Below the pieces are notes generated by a model. It was not told the origin of the DNA, searched no databases, and saw only the letters and a program-made list of their open reading frames with translations. The translations under genes and the position numbers were made by a program. From CAVQBP01 sp963723205 (GTDB lineage Bacteria; Bacteroidota; Ignavibacteria; Ignavibacteriales; Ignavibacteriaceae), in contig CAVRQC010000035.1 of the NCBI GenBank assembly GCA_963723205.1, positions 186,001 through 250,000 of the forward strand: a stretch of 64,000 nt of DNA. Reading direction: 5' to 3'. Of this stretch, positions 28,556 to 37,192 are shown one piece after another. Every line of letters begins with the position of its first letter. Position 1 is the stretch's first letter.

Positions 28556-31254
28556 AATTTCCTCAACTGTTTGTTTGGCTGTTCATCATTTATCCAATTA
28601 ATCCAATCCAGCGGGTTGCGCGTGTCAAGTTTCAAATGGATTTTCACAGGTTTTCCTTCCGGTAAATGCAAGTTGCAGGTTGCATCACCTGATTTAGGCT
28701 TTGACACCAAAACTCCCGAAGAGGCAGAAATTTCATTGATACCATACCGTGCAATTAAAGTTACATCTTGTTTTCTTACAGAGGTTAAAGTTAAATCAAC
28801 TGTCCAGTCTTCCATGTCCCAAGACAATTTGTCGAGTTTCGCAAACGAACGAAGCAGCATTCCATTTATGGACCCTTTCTTTAAAGTTGGCGGAAGAGCA
28901 GGAAGAACCTCAATCACTCCGGGGCGCGAGTATGCAAGCATTTCCATCATGATTGCCGGGATACCGCCTTGTGCATCCGGTATTCTCATATTGGCATATG
29001 GGTCATGCGGACACAGTAACGTAGTTCCTACATAACCTTCTTCAAGAAGCTGACGCAGTTCACTATCCACCAAATAATTATCTTTTAGTCTTGCGCCAAT
29101 CAACGCGCGCTGGCAATGACTGTGAGCCGCCAATCGCTCAGGTACGCGCTTTCTATTTGCTATCACCAATGCTTTAGCAAGTTCCGGTGTTAGATCAGGA
29201 TCAATTTCATCACCGGGCCAGGCGCCGTAACCGTGAGATATGTGACGATGGTTATAACGCTCACCCAAATCTGCCCAAGCCCATTCCTTCAGGGTTCCGT
29301 CCGGTTCCAGCATATAAGGAGGCAGCTTGGCTAACATTTTTTTCCATTTCGGTATACTATCGGCTTCAATGCCCAATAATTCACAAGCTTCAACCAAATT
29401 GGATATAACTTCGCGGCATACCGAAATGTCCATCGTAGCATTGATCACAGCCATACAACCGGGATTAAGATTACCGGGATTGTTCTCCGGGGAAAAAGAA
29501 GGAACGAAAATGTAATTCCCGTTTTTGTCGGTCATTGTCAGATAGTCTTCATAAAATAATGCCAGGTCTTTATAAATCGGAACCATACGTTTGCGGAGAA
29601 AATCCAGGTCACCGGTAATAAGATAGTAATCCCAAAATGGACGTACGACCCAACCGCCGGCACTAATCCAGTAAGGATGCGGCCATGTTTCCCCGGTACT
29701 GTCGGCATGATCATACATAGTGAAAACACCGGAGTCTTTAGTAGGCGCAATAGGATAATGCGCGCCTCGCATTCCGTAAATATTTTTTGCGTTCGTGTGG
29801 AAATCAGGCACAAGACTTTCAATCCAATCGAAATATGCCAACTCACTTTCGCGGAAATAACCAATGTTCATCGGCGCAATTTGTAAATTCGTATTGACGT
29901 TTGTTAGAGCAGATACACTACGATACTTACCGGTGGTAATGATGAACCAATATCGGCACATCTCAAAAAAAGTTTTAAGAAAAGCTCCCGAATAACCCGG
30001 ACTTGAATGCTGATCCGACAGAAGTTCTTCTGCTGAAAGTCCAAATTTGGATTCATCGTCGAAATCCACAGTAACACGATTAAGCATCTCGGACTGAACA
30101 TCACGAGCCCGCTCAAGCAGTTTCGAATAATCCGGGTTAAGCTGCAGCAATGAGTGCCATACTGCTTCAACTTTCTCCTCACTGTAGTCCGGTAAGTATT
30201 CAATACGCGTTAGCAATATCACCGAAGAAGCATTCTCAACAACTAAGGTATCTTCATCCATGCGGGCAGAACCACCGTCCCGTACCACGCGTGTTATGTT
30301 GGCATACCCCCTGTTATCAACCGAAGTATCCAACTGACCTTTGATAATCAGCCGCTGTTCATTGAAATCGGTTTTCTTAGTAGTACCATTGTTTCCGGTT
30401 TGTGATCCGCCTGCTCCTCCAAAACCACGCCTTCCAAATGCACCTCCTTCCGACATCTTGATTCGAACATTTAACGATTGTCTGGCGGGAGGAGTTAGCC
30501 AATGCACAACAACATTGTCGGGTCGCGAAGTTAAAGTCCGACGAACCCATTCGCCGCGTTCGTCTGTCCAATGTATCTTTAATTCCGTACTCTCGAAATC
30601 AACAGTGCGGAGATAGTTTTTGACTGAAGTACTTTTCGGTAATTCTAAAAGCATGGAAAATCTTACACCTCCGAACATCCATCCTGATCTTGCCATCGTG
30701 GTTTTATGCCATTCGTTATAACCCAGCATTGCGGCTTCGCTGTATTTTCCTTCCATTATAAGTTGCCGCACTTGCGGAAAAACATTTGCGATTTTGGGAG
30801 CTTCGAAAGATTTCTTACGGGGAGAAAACAGACTTTCGTGACTTAATGAAATTCTTTCCGCATAGGGATGACCAATCACTTCTATATTAACGGCTCCGTT
30901 GCCGGCAATAAGTGCTTCGCCGCCGGGTGAAGTGCAGCAAAATCCCCGACGCGGTACAACATTTCGTTTAAGCCGTTCGGACAACGGCATCGGTTCAAAC
31001 AGCGTTTCGCCGGGCTGGACAGAATTCGCAAACACAGGCAGCTTAGGTAAAAACTTATCCTCCTGCGCGTTGCGAAGATAACTGATAGTACGTGCATCAA
31101 CATGCTTCGTTTTGTTACGCAGTGGAAATCTGTTTGGTATCCGGGACGGTTTTTTGAGACTCATTCCGTTTGTTATAAAAGGTGTGAACATCGTTGCGTA
31201 ACCCACTACACCGGCGGTAATTGCGGTTTTCTTAAGAAAAACTCTACGATTCAT
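28552..31254 (-). CDS. Divergent GH95-like protein with Tat-type leader (tandem copy A)
   Basis: The 900-residue protein opens MNRRVFLKKTAITAGVVGY, with an RR-x-FLK export motif. GH95-type blocks are SLSHESLFSPRKKS, QVRQLIMEGKYSEA, LTNVNTNLQIAP, VPSFSPENNPG and RIPDAQGGIPAIMMEML in place of the standard FQIDGNFG. A Gly-rich loop (GAFGRRGFGGAGGSQTG) is inserted at about 280. GGAG precedes the ATG. It is the first gene of a tandem duplicate pair ending in an ATGA overlap. The substrate is probably a fucosyl, galactosyl or related alpha-linkage, but this is not certain. Confidence 0.9.
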   Translation of the reverse strand: MNRRVFLKKTAITAGVVGYATMFTPFITNGMSLKKPSRIPNRFPLRNKTKHVDARTISYLRNAQEDKFLPKLPVFANSVQPGETLFEPMPLSERLKRNVVPRRGFCCTSPGGEALIAGNGAVNIEVIGHPYAERISLSHESLFSPRKKSFEAPKIANVFPQVRQLIMEGKYSEAAMLGYNEWHKTTMARSGWMFGGVRFSMLLELPKSTSVKNYLRTVDFESTELKIHWTDERGEWVRRTLTSRPDNVVVHWLTPPARQSLNVRIKMSEGGAFGRRGFGGAGGSQTGNNGTTKKTDFNEQRLIIKGQLDTSVDNRGYANITRVVRDGGSARMDEDTLVVENASSVILLTRIEYLPDYSEEKVEAVWHSLLQLNPDYSKLLERARDVQSEMLNRVTVDFDDESKFGLSAEELLSDQHSSPGYSGAFLKTFFEMCRYWFIITTGKYRSVSALTNVNTNLQIAPMNIGYFRESELAYFDWIESLVPDFHTNAKNIYGMRGAHYPIAPTKDSGVFTMYDHADSTGETWPHPYWISAGGWVVRPFWDYYLITGDLDFLRKRMVPIYKDLALFYEDYLTMTDKNGNYIFVPSFSPENNPGNLNPGCMAVINATMDISVCREVISNLVEACELLGIEADSIPKWKKMLAKLPPYMLEPDGTLKEWAWADLGERYNHRHISHGYGAWPGDEIDPDLTPELAKALVIANRKRVPERLAAHSHCQRALIGARLKDNYLVDSELRQLLEEGYVGTTLLCPHDPYANMRIPDAQGGIPAIMMEMLAYSRPGVIEVLPALPPTLKKGSINGMLLRSFAKLDKLSWDMEDWTVDLTLTSVRKQDVTLIARYGINEISASSGVLVSKPKSGDATCNLHLPEGKPVKIHLKLDTRNPLDWINWINDEQPNKQLRKL

Positions 31255-31365
31255 ATTTACTCCTCAAACATGATTTGGACTAGTATATTCAATTCGTAAT
31301 CTATACGAAAAAACTGTAGGTATTGATTTTACTTTCAAATCATTTAGCTATGTCTGTATAAGTTT

Positions 31366-32883
31366 TTAATCCTGTTTCGTAATCCTTACAGCCATATATG
31401 GTTTTTGCGGTAATTCAATTAAACTACGTCCCGAAAATTTCTTTTGAATTGGAGTTATTGTCATGTCCCATGTATCAATAATCTCAACTTTATAAAACGC
31501 ATCTTTAGGAAGATCGATTACAATGCTTCGGGGTTGCGCATCATTCAAATAACCCAGATAATATTCTTGTTCAATTCCGATGCAGGAAAAAGGCATCCAT
31601 GTGAATAATGGAATAGGTTGTAAGTGAAGCGGGGCGTCTTCAATAATTTTATGAAGGAATTTAATCCGTTCGGGACTTTCTCCCCGTAATATGCCGCCTT
31701 TTGACCACCATAAAATATCCGAGGATTCATTCGGAAGTTTTACGGGATTTTCGGTAACATAAGTTTCTCCGTGCCCTACATAACCGCCGTTTGTAACTCC
31801 TCTCCAAAATTTTTCAACCATCGACTTGGCGGTAAGATTTCCCCATGACCAGGGTATGTTTCCTTCGTACCGGCATTCATCAAATATTACAGGCTTCTTA
31901 TACCTTCTCATTAATTCCTTTGCCCTGTATGTATCTTCGTTTTGAATGCATGCGTGAGTAATTAACGGATTCGTGCTATCGAAAAATCTAACTCCGTTAT
32001 GAATCCCAATCATGTGATGAAATTTATCTTCGCTTGCAAATAATTCGATGTAATGATTCCAGTCATCGAGTGTTTTATCTTTCATAAAATCGTATTCATT
32101 CGCCATACTCCACCAAACATTTTTGTAAGCGGCAAACCGTGCGATAATATATTTAATATACATGTCATCGGTTTCTCTACTCATGCTGCTGAATCCCCAC
32201 CTATCGTAAGGATGAAAGACAATAAGGTCTGCTTGAATACCAAGTGAATCGAGCTGCTGAATTCTCTTTTCTATATTTTGGAAAAATGCGGGATTAAATT
32301 TCGTATAATCCCAGTTTTTTAGAGGCGTTCCTTCAAACGGATAATAAACCGGCTCGTTGTTATTCCAATCGTAACTTTTTGGGAAAATGCACATGCGCAT
32401 TTTATTGAAATAACCTTTCGATAAAGTTTTGAGTGTAACATTAGCCAAACTATCTCCCTGGTGTACCCATGCGTAACAAGTTGTTCCGAACGGGTAGTAA
32501 GGTTTTCCATCCGCATAAGAAAAATAAAACGTATCCGCTACTGCAACTGGTCCATGGTTATTTTTAAGAGCGGGTGCGCAGACAAAACTTCCTTTTTTGT
32601 CATTCAAATTTTTGATGTTGCTGACAGTTATGTAATTCCATTTACCTTCTTGAGAAGGCATGAATCTGATTTTGTAAATTCCATTGCCGTCGTAAAAGCC
32701 GGGGACAGAAACCGTATCGTTATCTTTGATAAAACTGCCGGATAAATTCACATCTTTAAATGGATTTCCGCTCGTTGGCCTTTTAAATGACAATTCAAAA
32801 ACTTTCCACTTTTCAATATTCGTCTGACCAAATAATGAATAACAACAAAGAAGCAACGCAACTAAAACACTTTTAATTTTCAT
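31366..32883 (-). CDS. Secreted DUF5060/DUF4038 TIM-barrel glycosidase
   Basis: The 505-residue protein has a signal peptide ending YSLFGQ. A DUF5060 beta domain follows (VFELSFKRPTSGNPFKDVNLSGSF...YKIRFMPSQEGKW). A barrel with YPFGTTCYAWVHQ, WWSMANEYDFM (Glu in the NE pair) and PVIFDECRYEG (second Glu) comes next. A short C-terminal beta domain ends the protein. The two Glu motifs fit a retaining clan-A glycosidase, and DUF4038 proteins include pectic apiosidase-like enzymes. I cannot name the substrate. AAGGTAAAG precedes the start. Confidence 0.9.
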   Translation of the reverse strand: MKIKSVLVALLLCCYSLFGQTNIEKWKVFELSFKRPTSGNPFKDVNLSGSFIKDNDTVSVPGFYDGNGIYKIRFMPSQEGKWNYITVSNIKNLNDKKGSFVCAPALKNNHGPVAVADTFYFSYADGKPYYPFGTTCYAWVHQGDSLANVTLKTLSKGYFNKMRMCIFPKSYDWNNNEPVYYPFEGTPLKNWDYTKFNPAFFQNIEKRIQQLDSLGIQADLIVFHPYDRWGFSSMSRETDDMYIKYIIARFAAYKNVWWSMANEYDFMKDKTLDDWNHYIELFASEDKFHHMIGIHNGVRFFDSTNPLITHACIQNEDTYRAKELMRRYKKPVIFDECRYEGNIPWSWGNLTAKSMVEKFWRGVTNGGYVGHGETYVTENPVKLPNESSDILWWSKGGILRGESPERIKFLHKIIEDAPLHLQPIPLFTWMPFSCIGIEQEYYLGYLNDAQPRSIVIDLPKDAFYKVEIIDTWDMTITPIQKKFSGRSLIELPQKPYMAVRITKQD

Positions 32884-32948
32884 ATCACTTTACCTTCGTG
32901 TTTTTAACAGAGTTAATAAACCAGAATTTAGTTTATTAGCAATCAAAA

Positions 32949-35381
32949 TTATCTCTCATTAGCATTAATCGATATTGAAGCAGTTTTAATCCCGGGTGAA
33001 TTAACATTTAGTTTAATTTTACCGGTATCATTAGTACTTTTAATTACGACTAATGCGCGTCCATGCCAGGAACTACGGGTATTGCCGACATACTTTTCTA
33101 CATTTTTTAAGTTGGAATTATCCACGCCTGCTATAACTCCGGGACCTTCTATGTTAAATGAAAGCATGTTATCAGTATTCGGTTGAATATTTCCGTTCTC
33201 GTCTGTTATTTCAACAGTTACAAATGATAAATCCTGTCCGTTAGCTTTAATCACAGTACGGTCGGCAATTAATTTTATTTTGGCAGCTTTACCGGCAGTT
33301 TTTAATACGGTTGATTCAATTTCTTTACTATCTTTTACCCCGACAGCTTTCAATGTTCCCGGTGAATAGGGAATTGTAAATATTGTTTTAAATTCTTGTT
33401 CTTTGGTTGTCGGCTGTTCTCCAATAAGTTTGTTATTCAAATAAAGCCTTACACCCGGATATTTGGAATATACTTCCACTTGAATGTCTTTCCCTTCATA
33501 ACCATTCCACGTCCAGCTTTCCCAGGTTGGCCAAACAGCCCACTGTGTTAATTTGATTTTACCATTAACCGGATTCGGTTCTTTAACCGCCATGTAAAGT
33601 TTTTCGGTATTGTTCCATAAAATATTTCTATAGTGTGAAATTGGTTTTCTCCAACCGGTTAAGTCAATATCTCCGCAGTATGCTCCGTGCCATGGATAGA
33701 AATCACCCTGCCAATGTTCACCTTCAGGTTCGCCGGGGTAATAATAACGTCCGATACCGGATTCTCCTAAATAATCAATTGCAGTCCAGACAAAGTCACC
33801 AATAATATAGCTATGATTTTGTACCATATTCCAATTATAGAATGCATCTTTAGGATAGGATTCAGTTTGCACAATTATCCTTGAAGGAACCCTTTCATGA
33901 TCGGAGGGTGCTCTCTGCATCTGATAATTATACCCGCATACATCATGTGCTGCCATCAAAGGATCAAATATTTGCCAATCATTATCCCATGTTGTCATTG
34001 CGGAAGTAACCGGGCGAGTTTTATCCAATTCGTGAATAAAACCTGCCAGCATTTTAGCAGTTTCAACAGCTTCGGGTTCTTTCCTTTCGATAATTTCGTT
34101 ACCTGTACTCCACATAATGATTGACGGATGATTGATGTCGCGCTTAACCATTGATTCAATATCGCGCTGAGCCCACTCATCAAAGAACCGCGCATAATCA
34201 TTAGGATTTTTGCTTGTCCTCCAGCAATCGAATGATTCATCAATAACCATTAAACCCAATTTGTCGCATGCATTTAAGAAAGCTTCCGACGGCGGGTTGT
34301 GTGAAGTTCTAACCGTATTGAAACCTGCGGATTTCATTAATTCAACTTTCCGTACTTCAGCGCGATCGTATGCAGCAGCACCCAGGCAGCCGTTGTCATG
34401 GTGTACACAACCACCGTCCAGCTTCACCGTTTTTCCGTTTAGTTGAAATCCGTTTTCAGAACTGAATTTCAGAAACCTTATACCAAAGGTTTTCTTTATC
34501 ATATCGACTGTTTTATTACCATCTATTATTTTCAATTGTGCATTGTAAAGATCGGGAGTTTCCGGTGTCCATAATAAAGGATTATTTAAAATTATTGTCT
34601 GGAAAATTTCCTTTTCACTATCCGCAGGCAAGTCAATCTTTACTTCATTGCTTCCGGCTGCCTGATTTTTTTTATCAAAAATTTGTGATGACAAAACGAT
34701 AGTCTGAGATACTGAAGTTTCATTTTTTATCCGGGAGCTTATTTGAACAGATGCACTCCTTACATTTACGTCCGGATTTGTAATCACGGTTCCCCATTGA
34801 CTGAAATGAACAGGATCTGTTACAAAAAGCCATACATGCCTGTAAATACCGGAACCGCTGTACCATCTGCTGTTTATCTGCCGGGAATTATCCACACGAA
34901 CTGCAATAATATTTTCTTTATTGTAATCCAGGTAAGCAGTAAGATCATAATAAAATGATGTATAACCATACGGATGTATTCCGAGCGGTTTACCGTTGAT
35001 AAACACTTCGGAGTTCATATAAACTCCTTCGAAATAAATAGAAACGTGTTTACCTTGCCATGAGGCCGGAACATTAAATTTTTTTCTGTACCACCCTATC
35101 CCGGCGGGGAAGTAGCCGCCTGCCTGACCTGTCGGATTTTCTTTATCAATTTTTCCTTCGATACTCCAGTCATGGGGTAAATCAAGATTGCGCCAGCCAT
35201 TATCATCAAAATCAATTTTACTTGCAGCAGAATAATCTCCCAAAGCAAATTTCCAATTGTAATCAAAGGGCTGTTTACGCTCAGCAGTTTTCCCGGATTG
35301 AAAGGTTCCCGGGAAACAATTTATACTGAAAAGGAATACTATAATAATCATTTGAATTCGTTTGTTAAACTTTGGAATCAT
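32949..35381 (-). CDS. Secreted GH2 beta-galactosidase-like enzyme
   Basis: The 810-residue protein begins with a hydrophobic leader to about residue 28. The GH2 sugar-binding domain (FDYNWKFALGDYSAA), the Ig-like domain and the TIM barrel are in order. Glu429 in MWSTGNEII is the acid/base and Glu507 in VQTESYP the probable nucleophile. The C-terminus has a DUF4982-like domain and an invasin-like Big domain (VIKANGQDLSFVTVEITDENG). By family it releases beta-galactose, for example from xyloglucan or arabinogalactan side chains. AGAGG precedes the ATG, five bases after the stop of an upstream remnant. Confidence 0.93.
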   Translation of the reverse strand: MIPKFNKRIQMIIIVFLFSINCFPGTFQSGKTAERKQPFDYNWKFALGDYSAASKIDFDDNGWRNLDLPHDWSIEGKIDKENPTGQAGGYFPAGIGWYRKKFNVPASWQGKHVSIYFEGVYMNSEVFINGKPLGIHPYGYTSFYYDLTAYLDYNKENIIAVRVDNSRQINSRWYSGSGIYRHVWLFVTDPVHFSQWGTVITNPDVNVRSASVQISSRIKNETSVSQTIVLSSQIFDKKNQAAGSNEVKIDLPADSEKEIFQTIILNNPLLWTPETPDLYNAQLKIIDGNKTVDMIKKTFGIRFLKFSSENGFQLNGKTVKLDGGCVHHDNGCLGAAAYDRAEVRKVELMKSAGFNTVRTSHNPPSEAFLNACDKLGLMVIDESFDCWRTSKNPNDYARFFDEWAQRDIESMVKRDINHPSIIMWSTGNEIIERKEPEAVETAKMLAGFIHELDKTRPVTSAMTTWDNDWQIFDPLMAAHDVCGYNYQMQRAPSDHERVPSRIIVQTESYPKDAFYNWNMVQNHSYIIGDFVWTAIDYLGESGIGRYYYPGEPEGEHWQGDFYPWHGAYCGDIDLTGWRKPISHYRNILWNNTEKLYMAVKEPNPVNGKIKLTQWAVWPTWESWTWNGYEGKDIQVEVYSKYPGVRLYLNNKLIGEQPTTKEQEFKTIFTIPYSPGTLKAVGVKDSKEIESTVLKTAGKAAKIKLIADRTVIKANGQDLSFVTVEITDENGNIQPNTDNMLSFNIEGPGVIAGVDNSNLKNVEKYVGNTRSSWHGRALVVIKSTNDTGKIKLNVNSPGIKTASISINANER

Positions 35382-35386
35382 TAATT

Positions 35387-35635
35387 TTACCTCTTTAATT
35401 TATTGTCTTTATTATAACCTCTGATCCTTTCAAACCATCTATAAGCAAAAGCAGAAATTGCAGAGCCATCTGTTTTTATATCTTTGGGGGATATAAGCTT
35501 CCAATTCTTATCTAGTTCAATCCGAAGCGGGATTTTGGGATATGCATACAGCAAATTTGTTTTAAAACTGAGAACTATCAACATCATTAAAATAATGCCG
35601 GATGAAATTTCAGATTCGCAAATTATCTTTTGCAT
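35387..35635 (-). pseudogene. N-terminal remnant of a GH2-like gene
   Basis: The 82-codon frame has an internal signal-like start (MMLIVLSFKTNLLYA) followed by LRIELDKNWKLISPKDIKTDGSAIS, a stretch like the opening of the sugar-binding domain of GH2 mannosidase/glucosaminidase-type enzymes. It then breaks off into unrelated sequence and ends five bases before the GH2 start at 35381. No full domain is present. It may be a deletion product; a small functional protein is less likely. Confidence 0.5.
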
Positions 35636-35647
35636 GTTTACCAGTTT

Positions 35648-35736
35648 TTACTGTCCTTCAATTTTATTTCTTCCCCGGAAGTAGTCAAAATCAGCATATC
35701 CTCCTGCTGTCATTGAAGTGTTGCCGGTATGTCTAT
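35648..35736 (-). pseudogene. C-terminal remnant of a second GH43-type gene
   Basis: Just after the stop of the GH43 gene at 35739, another frame reads TGNTSMTAGGYADFDYFRG and then a stop. AGGYADFDYFR is a common ending of the beta-sandwich domain of GH43 xylosidase/arabinofuranosidase proteins (compare GGYVDFDWFR at the end of the 54285-55901 product). It has no start and no remaining domain. With 35387-35635 it marks a deletion scar. Confidence 0.5.
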
Positions 35737-35738
35737 TT

Positions 35739-37151
35739 CTATTTAGGTTGTTCACCAGCGGCTTCTTTGCCAAACTGCCAATAATCGAAGTTGAATAAAT
35801 GACCCGTATAGCTACCTCTGAATACAAGGTATAAATCATGTTTCCCAATTGCATCAGCCACCGATTTTGTAACACTTTTCCAAATTCTCCATCCAGAAGT
35901 GTTTGGAACGGGAACAGTTCCAATCAATTTACCATTTAAACTATCGAGATGCAGTTCTATACTATTTCCGTCAGAAGTGCCTGCAACACTACACGTAAAA
36001 GTCGCAGCTCCGCCATCATCAAAGTCAACACCTTTCAACATGATGTAATCTCCGTTGTCAATATCGGTAACAAATACATTTCTAATGCCGTTATTTTCAG
36101 TTTTCACCCCGGATTCCCATGCTATAGTTTCCGCTTCATTTCTAATGTAAGGATTCAAATTTTCGATCTGCGGCACACCGTTTTCAGACCACCAGGGAAC
36201 CTTTTGAATTGTGCCGTCGGGATTGTATTTCATTTTTTCAACACAAACTGAACGTCTTTCCCGATGGACATCTGTCAGTGAAAAATTAATAGCATAGTTA
36301 AATCCAAATACATACGAACTCCCTTTATAATCAATTATTCCCGGGTGATTCCCTGAAGACCTCCCATCAGGGTCCATGATGGTTCCTTTACATTTCCATG
36401 GTCCGGTCGGACTGTTACTCATAGCATAACCAATACCTTCGGGGCAGCAACGGGACGCCCACGCCAGGTAGTAAATGTTATTCTTCTTCCATAACCACGG
36501 TCCTTCTGTGTAAGATGCTTCAGGAGGAGTTCCGGTAAAGTCGATTGATGCAACCTTAATATCACCCGAAGTAGAAATCATATCATCATTCAACTTCACG
36601 TAATAACAAGGACCATTTCCTCCCCAATATAAATATGCCTGACCATCGTCATCAATAAATACAGTAGGATCGTAATCGCCGGGGTTGGACCGATAGATAA
36701 GAGGTTTCCCGAGTTCATCGACAAACGGTCCATAAGGACTATTCGAAACCGCTACACCAATAGCCATCTTGTTTTTATAAATCGTCGGACAATATAAATA
36801 AAACCTGCCGTTTCTGGCGATACACTGCGGAGCCCAGGCACTATGACCGTCAGCCCACTTGAATGTTTTGTAAGGTTCTTTCACTCCGGCTATTATACCA
36901 TGGTCAGTCCAATTTACCATATCTGTTGTAGTATAAAGCAGCCAGTTAAGCATATGAAATCCAGTAGCATCATCTTCATCATGACTGGTATAAAGGAATA
37001 CCGTATCATTATACACCATCGGTGCCGGATCGGCAGTGAATTTAGTTTGTATTATCGGGTTGTCGGCATAACATTCAGACCATAAAGCAATAATGAAGAT
37101 TATTAAAAAATCAAAAAAGAGTTTCTGAATTCCGGATATTTTCGTGGTCAT
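35739..37151 (-). CDS. Secreted GH43 with C-terminal CBM6-like domain
   Basis: The 470-residue protein has a leader to about residue 29, then the GH43 domain: base Asp in TADPAPMV, modulator Asp in DYDPTVF and acid Glu in YTEGPWLW. The sequence AWASRCCPEGIGYAMSNSPTGPW is typical of arabinoxylan arabinofuranosidase/xylosidase subfamilies. From about residue 335, IRNEAETIAWESGVKTE begins a CBM6 module ending HLFNFDYWQFG. It would bind and trim xylan or arabinan chains. A remnant of another GH43 C-terminus overlaps its 3' end in another frame. Confidence 0.94.
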   Translation of the reverse strand: MTTKISGIQKLFFDFLIIFIIALWSECYADNPIIQTKFTADPAPMVYNDTVFLYTSHDEDDATGFHMLNWLLYTTTDMVNWTDHGIIAGVKEPYKTFKWADGHSAWAPQCIARNGRFYLYCPTIYKNKMAIGVAVSNSPYGPFVDELGKPLIYRSNPGDYDPTVFIDDDGQAYLYWGGNGPCYYVKLNDDMISTSGDIKVASIDFTGTPPEASYTEGPWLWKKNNIYYLAWASRCCPEGIGYAMSNSPTGPWKCKGTIMDPDGRSSGNHPGIIDYKGSSYVFGFNYAINFSLTDVHRERRSVCVEKMKYNPDGTIQKVPWWSENGVPQIENLNPYIRNEAETIAWESGVKTENNGIRNVFVTDIDNGDYIMLKGVDFDDGGAATFTCSVAGTSDGNSIELHLDSLNGKLIGTVPVPNTSGWRIWKSVTKSVADAIGKHDLYLVFRGSYTGHLFNFDYWQFGKEAAGEQPK

Positions 37152-37192
37152 GATTAATTCTTTCTTGCATTATCAGTTTAAGGATTTCCCAT

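Noticed and set aside
28571..29035. Plus-strand frame of 154 codons
   Set aside because: It is antisense to the well-supported GH95-like gene and reflects codon bias; no independent evidence of coding.
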